In this document: positions 61,288 to 64,000 of the stretch, piece after piece | Position numbering within the stretch: position 1 is the stretch's first letter | How the letters are laid out: each line of letters begins with the position of its first letter | From: Bacteroidaceae bacterium | Lineage (GTDB): Bacteria > Bacteroidota > Bacteroidia > Bacteroidales > Bacteroidaceae | DNA length: 64,000 nt | Assembly (NCBI GenBank): GCA_017615245.1 | Contig: JAGAAL010000004.1 | Span: forward strand, 1 to 64,000 | Direction: 5' to 3' | Position numbers and translations under genes: made by a program | The notes under the pieces: generated by a model | Told to the model about the DNA's origin: nothing | Databases searched by the model: none | What the model saw: only the letters and a program-made list of their open reading frames with translations

Positions 61288-61359
61288 TTGGGATATCGGG
61301 ACTCGAACCCAAAATAACAGGACCAGAATCTGTTGTGTTGCCAATTACACCATATCCCA
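61288..61359 (-). tRNA. tRNA-Gln (CTG anticodon)
   Basis: Acceptor arms TGGGATA and TATCCCA pair fully. D arm GTGT/ACAC. Anticodon stem ACAGA/CCTGT with loop TTCTGGT (anticodon CTG, reads CAG). T arm TTGGG-TTCGAGT-CCCGA. The base pair next to the anticodon loop is A-C rather than A-U. CCA is not encoded. Promoter at 61408. Confidence 0.93.
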
Positions 61360-61407
61360 ATCGTATTTTGCATCCGAAAAAGATACCATCTTTCTCATTT
61401 GCGGCTG

Positions 61408-61415
61408 CAAAGGTA
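61408..61415 (-). promoter_or_regulatory. -7 promoter box for tRNA-Gln
   Basis: Minus-strand TACCTTTG, 48 bases before the tRNA 5' end; it probably also drives surE and lpxB. Confidence 0.72.
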
Positions 61416-61528
61416 CAAAATAATTGACAATTGACAATGGATAATTGATAATAATTTTGCAAAAAGGATGAAAAAAAATACCACATTCCCTTTAATTTGC
61501 TCTTTCATCCATTGTTCTCTCCATAAAA

Positions 61529-61561
61529 GCTTCCCCATAGAGGGGGAACGGGAGGGGGGCT
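61529..61561 (+). repeat. G/C-rich palindromic repeat after the FMN-binding gene
   Basis: TTCCCC/GGGGGAA arms then CGGGAGGGGGGCT, the same module as at 1836. Confidence 0.72.
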
Positions 61562-61562
61562 G

Positions 61563-61952
61563 TTACTTATTCTTCTTATAATAATCGGAAGCAGCCTTTA
61601 AATTGGCTTTTACGGCATTACTACTCATCGTAGCACCCGTCAAAGCATCTACCTTTTCACATTCATCAAACTTCAATCCAGCAAACTTTGGTATCAGTTC
61701 GTCAGTAATACGGCGGAAATACTTAGGAGTTTCCATATTGGGCAATGCCTCCACAGACTCCACCTTGTCTTTCTTCACCGTCACCTTCAGTGGAGTTGGA
61801 CTCTTATAACCCTTCGCATCACAGATTGTGGTAGTGTTGATAACATACACACCACCCTTCTCCTTAGTCATTACAGGCTCCTCCTGCTTCTTTTCCTGTG
61901 CCATAGCTGCTACAGAAACAGCCAATGCACATAACAACAATAGTTTTCTCAT
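61563..61952 (-). CDS. Small exported FMN-binding domain protein
   Basis: The product is 129 aa: signal peptide (KLLLLCALAVSVAAMAQ), then one FMN-binding domain (about 30-125) with the flavinylation motif VDALTGATMSSNAV, where FMN is joined through Thr by the ApbE-type transferase in RnfG/NqrC relatives. No partner redox genes are nearby. It may serve in periplasmic electron transfer. The transcript starts near 62077 with a ~125-nt leader that can form a hairpin at 62027-62051. Confidence 0.8.
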   Translation of the reverse strand: MRKLLLLCALAVSVAAMAQEKKQEEPVMTKEKGGVYVINTTTICDAKGYKSPTPLKVTVKKDKVESVEALPNMETPKYFRRITDELIPKFAGLKFDECEKVDALTGATMSSNAVKANLKAASDYYKKNK

Positions 61953-62026
61953 TTCGATTTATTAATTTAGTATGACGTTACTTATTTCATTTTTTAATTC
62001 GAGTGACAAAACTGCGGTTAAGCGAG

Positions 62027-62051
62027 GGCAATCAAACTTGCTTGAATTGCC
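62027..62051 (-). promoter_or_regulatory. Hairpin in the leader of the FMN-binding gene
   Basis: GGCAATCAA and TTGAATTGCC arms fold around a 6-base loop with one bulge. It does not resemble the FMN riboswitch core. Confidence 0.4.
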
Positions 62052-62083
62052 GAGTGGTAGCAGTTTCGCTCCGTTTTCGGCTG

Positions 62084-62091
62084 CAAAGTTA
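62084..62091 (-). promoter_or_regulatory. -7 promoter box for the FMN-binding gene
   Basis: Minus-strand TAACTTTG within GGCTGCAAAGTTAC, a context shared with the tRNA-Gln box. Confidence 0.7.
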
Positions 62092-62232
62092 CAGCATTTT
62101 TCAGTGACACAATGAGGGGAAATCCCTATTTTCTTTAGGAATCCTCAAATTTCACTCCTATTTACAATGTTTCATAGGATCGACATCGCTGCATAGACAT
62201 AAGTTAGAACGTAGTATTGTACCCTTTTACCC

Positions 62233-64000
62233 TTATCTTATATAGGCCTTACTTTGTTGTTGCTGTCCATTCTTGTAGTGTACGATCTTGACGTATAGGC
62301 CACCAGGAGTGGGGTTGAGCGTACGGATTCCGCTGATGGTGTAGTAGCTGATGCGTTCGATTTCATCTGATGGAGACGAAGGAAGGACGACATTCGCATC
62401 TAATATTACTGCGCTGTCGTACATGGTGACCATGTTATGAGTTCCGATGGTGGGATGGTAGAATGTCCAACAGTTACTTCCTCCGTCAGGGTATCTGCCT
62501 ACAGTTTCTTTCGATGAATGCGAGTTATAATATAGAGAATCTTTCCACTTACCGTCTGGCGATTGCAGCGTTAGGATACTATTATCGGCATTCGTCAGTT
62601 TGAAAGGCAGGTGCAACTGAGACACTGACGGTTTGCCGTCGCACCATATAACCAGATGTCCATCTGGTTGGATGACGGTGGAGAGTCCTTTTCTAACGTC
62701 CAAAGAGAGGGAGCAGAATAACCAATCGGCTACATCAACAGGTTCCTGTCCTCGGTTGTATAATTCAATCCAATCAGCCCGCTTACCATAGTCATTCACA
62801 TAGATGTCGTTTGCTGCGCTGACCTCATTGATGCAGATAGGCGACAGGGCTTCATCCGTTTTCTCATAAACAGCCGTATAGGTGCCATACTTTGTTATTT
62901 GACATTCTTTCGCACGGCTCAACCATCTGCCGTACTGATCTCTCCACCCTACAAAGCGATAGCCTTCTGCCGCATTTGTGGTCACGGATACAGTTCCGAA
63001 AAGCACGCCTGAGAATTGGCCGAAAGGGACATCCATACCTTCAATCTGAATCCTTGCAAATGGGCAATTGGTGCCGATGTTTACGTTAAAGCCATTAGAA
63101 AGTGCGTATGCATTCATCATAGACTTGATACGTGCATCCCTATTGCTCTCCCCCCACATCGTCTCTTGCAGTTTGCGGTAGGTGGCAGCTGTGGTACGAC
63201 CATCAAACAACAAAGCATCCTTCACCAAGGCACAAATGCTGTCGCAGACGCGCTGACATCTCTCTGGCGTATAGATGCTGCCATGAAGGATGCAATATGC
63301 AACGACGAATTGCCGGCGGAAGGTCTTGTTGCGTTTCAGGTTGTTATAGAGCATCAGCACCTCGTTCGTCCTGATACCATCGATAGCTTCCACATTGTTG
63401 GTTCGCTCCCATGTCAGGTCTTGGTCAAAGAAGATGAAATGGAATTTGCCATCATCCCAAGTACGATACCCTTTCACGTTGTTGCCGTTAAGAAGCCAGT
63501 CATAACTGCCCGTATAGCAGATAGCTGCCATGTAGCGTACGAATTCGTCCATGTCCAGCAGCTTGCAGACCTCGGCATATCCCGCATCCGTCTCTGCATC
63601 CTCGGAAAGGCTTATTAATCGGTCGAACGCCTCACGGGTACCTCCTTTTTGATGATAGATGCCGCTGCTGTATTCAAACCCGTCTATTTCATCGTTATCG
63701 TAACCATAATTCGCACAGCCATGGAAGCGGTTGTTCGGCTCCCTTACATTCATCATGGCCAGGTACTTGCCGTTGACAAACACATGTACAGGCTGATACT
63801 CCTGTGCATCGACATAGAATCCGCTTGACGTCAGCACCTGCTGGGTGATGGCATCCTTGATACGAGGACCGCCATCTGTCCTGTTGTTGTTTCCGCCGTT
63901 GCGTATCAGCAGTTGCTTATACTCATGATACGGTTTGTTTGTAAATACAGGATAGCCGAACTGGCCGTTTCCGTCATACAGTTTCTTGGCCTGTACCTTG
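62233..64000 (-). CDS. CotH-kinase/lamin-tail surface protein, 5' end beyond the window
   Basis: At least 588 residues are visible and the frame stays open to the window edge, so the start is not here. CotH-like kinase domain: RNGGNNNRTDGGPRIKDAITQQ, FVNGKYLAMMNVREPNNRFH, WLLNGNNVKGYRTWDDGKFHFIFFDQDLTWERT. A beta-rich middle, a lamin-tail domain (INEVSAANDIYVNDYGKRADWIELYNRGQ) and a T9SS-like tail (YYTISGIRTLNPTPGGLYVKIVHYKNGQ) follow. CotH proteins phosphorylate other proteins; the secreted form here probably acts on the cell surface or polysaccharide-degrading systems. Confidence 0.88.
   Translation of the reverse strand, partial: KVQAKKLYDGNGQFGYPVFTNKPYHEYKQLLIRNGGNNNRTDGGPRIKDAITQQVLTSSGFYVDAQEYQPVHVFVNGKYLAMMNVREPNNRFHGCANYGYDNDEIDGFEYSSGIYHQKGGTREAFDRLISLSEDAETDAGYAEVCKLLDMDEFVRYMAAICYTGSYDWLLNGNNVKGYRTWDDGKFHFIFFDQDLTWERTNNVEAIDGIRTNEVLMLYNNLKRNKTFRRQFVVAYCILHGSIYTPERCQRVCDSICALVKDALLFDGRTTAATYRKLQETMWGESNRDARIKSMMNAYALSNGFNVNIGTNCPFARIQIEGMDVPFGQFSGVLFGTVSVTTNAAEGYRFVGWRDQYGRWLSRAKECQITKYGTYTAVYEKTDEALSPICINEVSAANDIYVNDYGKRADWIELYNRGQEPVDVADWLFCSLSLDVRKGLSTVIQPDGHLVIWCDGKPSVSQLHLPFKLTNADNSILTLQSPDGKWKDSLYYNSHSSKETVGRYPDGGSNCWTFYHPTIGTHNMVTMYDSAVILDANVVLPSSPSDEIERISYYTISGIRTLNPTPGGLYVKIVHYKNGQQQQSKAYIR

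Noticed and set aside
61224..61373. Fifty extra N-terminal residues on SurE
   Set aside because: The extension is the translated tRNA-Gln gene and spacer; the conserved SurE start is at 61223.
62027..62051. FMN riboswitch before the FMN-binding gene
   Set aside because: The leader hairpin lacks the conserved FMN-aptamer junction sequences.

Overview
This window looks like chromosomal DNA from a Bacteroidales bacterium, most likely Prevotellaceae (Prevotella, Segatella or Xylanibacter type). The reasons are: at least twenty promoters of the Bacteroidetes form TAnnTTTG; few Shine-Dalgarno sites; type IX secretion system (T9SS) proteins PorU and PorV together with secreted proteins carrying T9SS-like C-terminal tails; an NADP-type glutamate dehydrogenase; lipid A synthesis (a Gram-negative envelope); and base composition in the mid-to-high 40s percent GC by eye. 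No CRISPR array, rRNA, integrase, transposase or prophage gene was seen. One tRNA gene (Gln) is present.

Layout. 1-9.7 kb: secreted esterase, sugar-nucleotidyltransferase, EEP-family nuclease/phosphatase, then gdhA and a PLC-like protein on the minus strand, an FNT channel, and a four-gene ECF sigma operon (sigma, membrane anti-sigma candidate, two secreted proteins). 9.7-12.6 kb: small membrane protein, a repeat-rich spacer with an orphan promoter, and a secreted beta-propeller. 12.7-24.4 kb: a co-directional cluster tsaB-DUF4290-murA-rimM-dxr-rseP-FAH-porU-porV-ispF that joins tRNA modification, peptidoglycan, isoprenoid and T9SS functions. 24.4-32.7 kb: menA and a MORN protein (minus), a large outer-membrane receptor-like protein, rsmD, a membrane protein, a RecD-like helicase and an exported protein. 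32.7-33.4 kb: a gene-free interval with a 168-bp nested dyad and a candidate structured RNA. 33.4-39.3 kb (minus): alaS, an SASA/CE6 esterase and a GH3 glucosidase. 39.4-42.4 kb: three coupled glycosyltransferases. 42.4-48.1 kb (minus): recJ-recQ-TPR-trpS. 48.2-54.7 kb: zinc metallopeptidase, an exported protein, and a minus-strand run ABC ATPase-permease-GntR-GIN-TraB with a palindromic operator candidate and a 19-residue membrane microprotein in its leader. 54.9-61.4 kb: glycosylase, MerR regulator, pepD, flippase-like protein, rsmA, lpxB, surE, tRNA-Gln. 61.5-64 kb: a small secreted FMN-binding protein and a CotH-kinase/lamin-tail protein that runs off the right edge.

Working together. PorU (sortase) and PorV (shuttle) would process the tailed proteins at 125-1915, 10542-12572 and 62233-64000. 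dxr and ispF are two steps of the MEP pathway, whose prenyl products feed MenA. murA, lpxB and the three glycosyltransferases build the envelope. The ABC/GntR group resembles a YtrA-type envelope-stress module.

The most unusual items are the dyad and RNA locus at 32.88-33.34 kb, the leader microprotein and operator at 54.6-54.73 kb, short leader ORFs that overlap the starts of two outer-membrane genes (22692 and 26119), and a family of short G/C-rich palindromes, two copies of which lie in frame inside genes. All family calls are from reading the sequence and remembered motifs; no database search was run.
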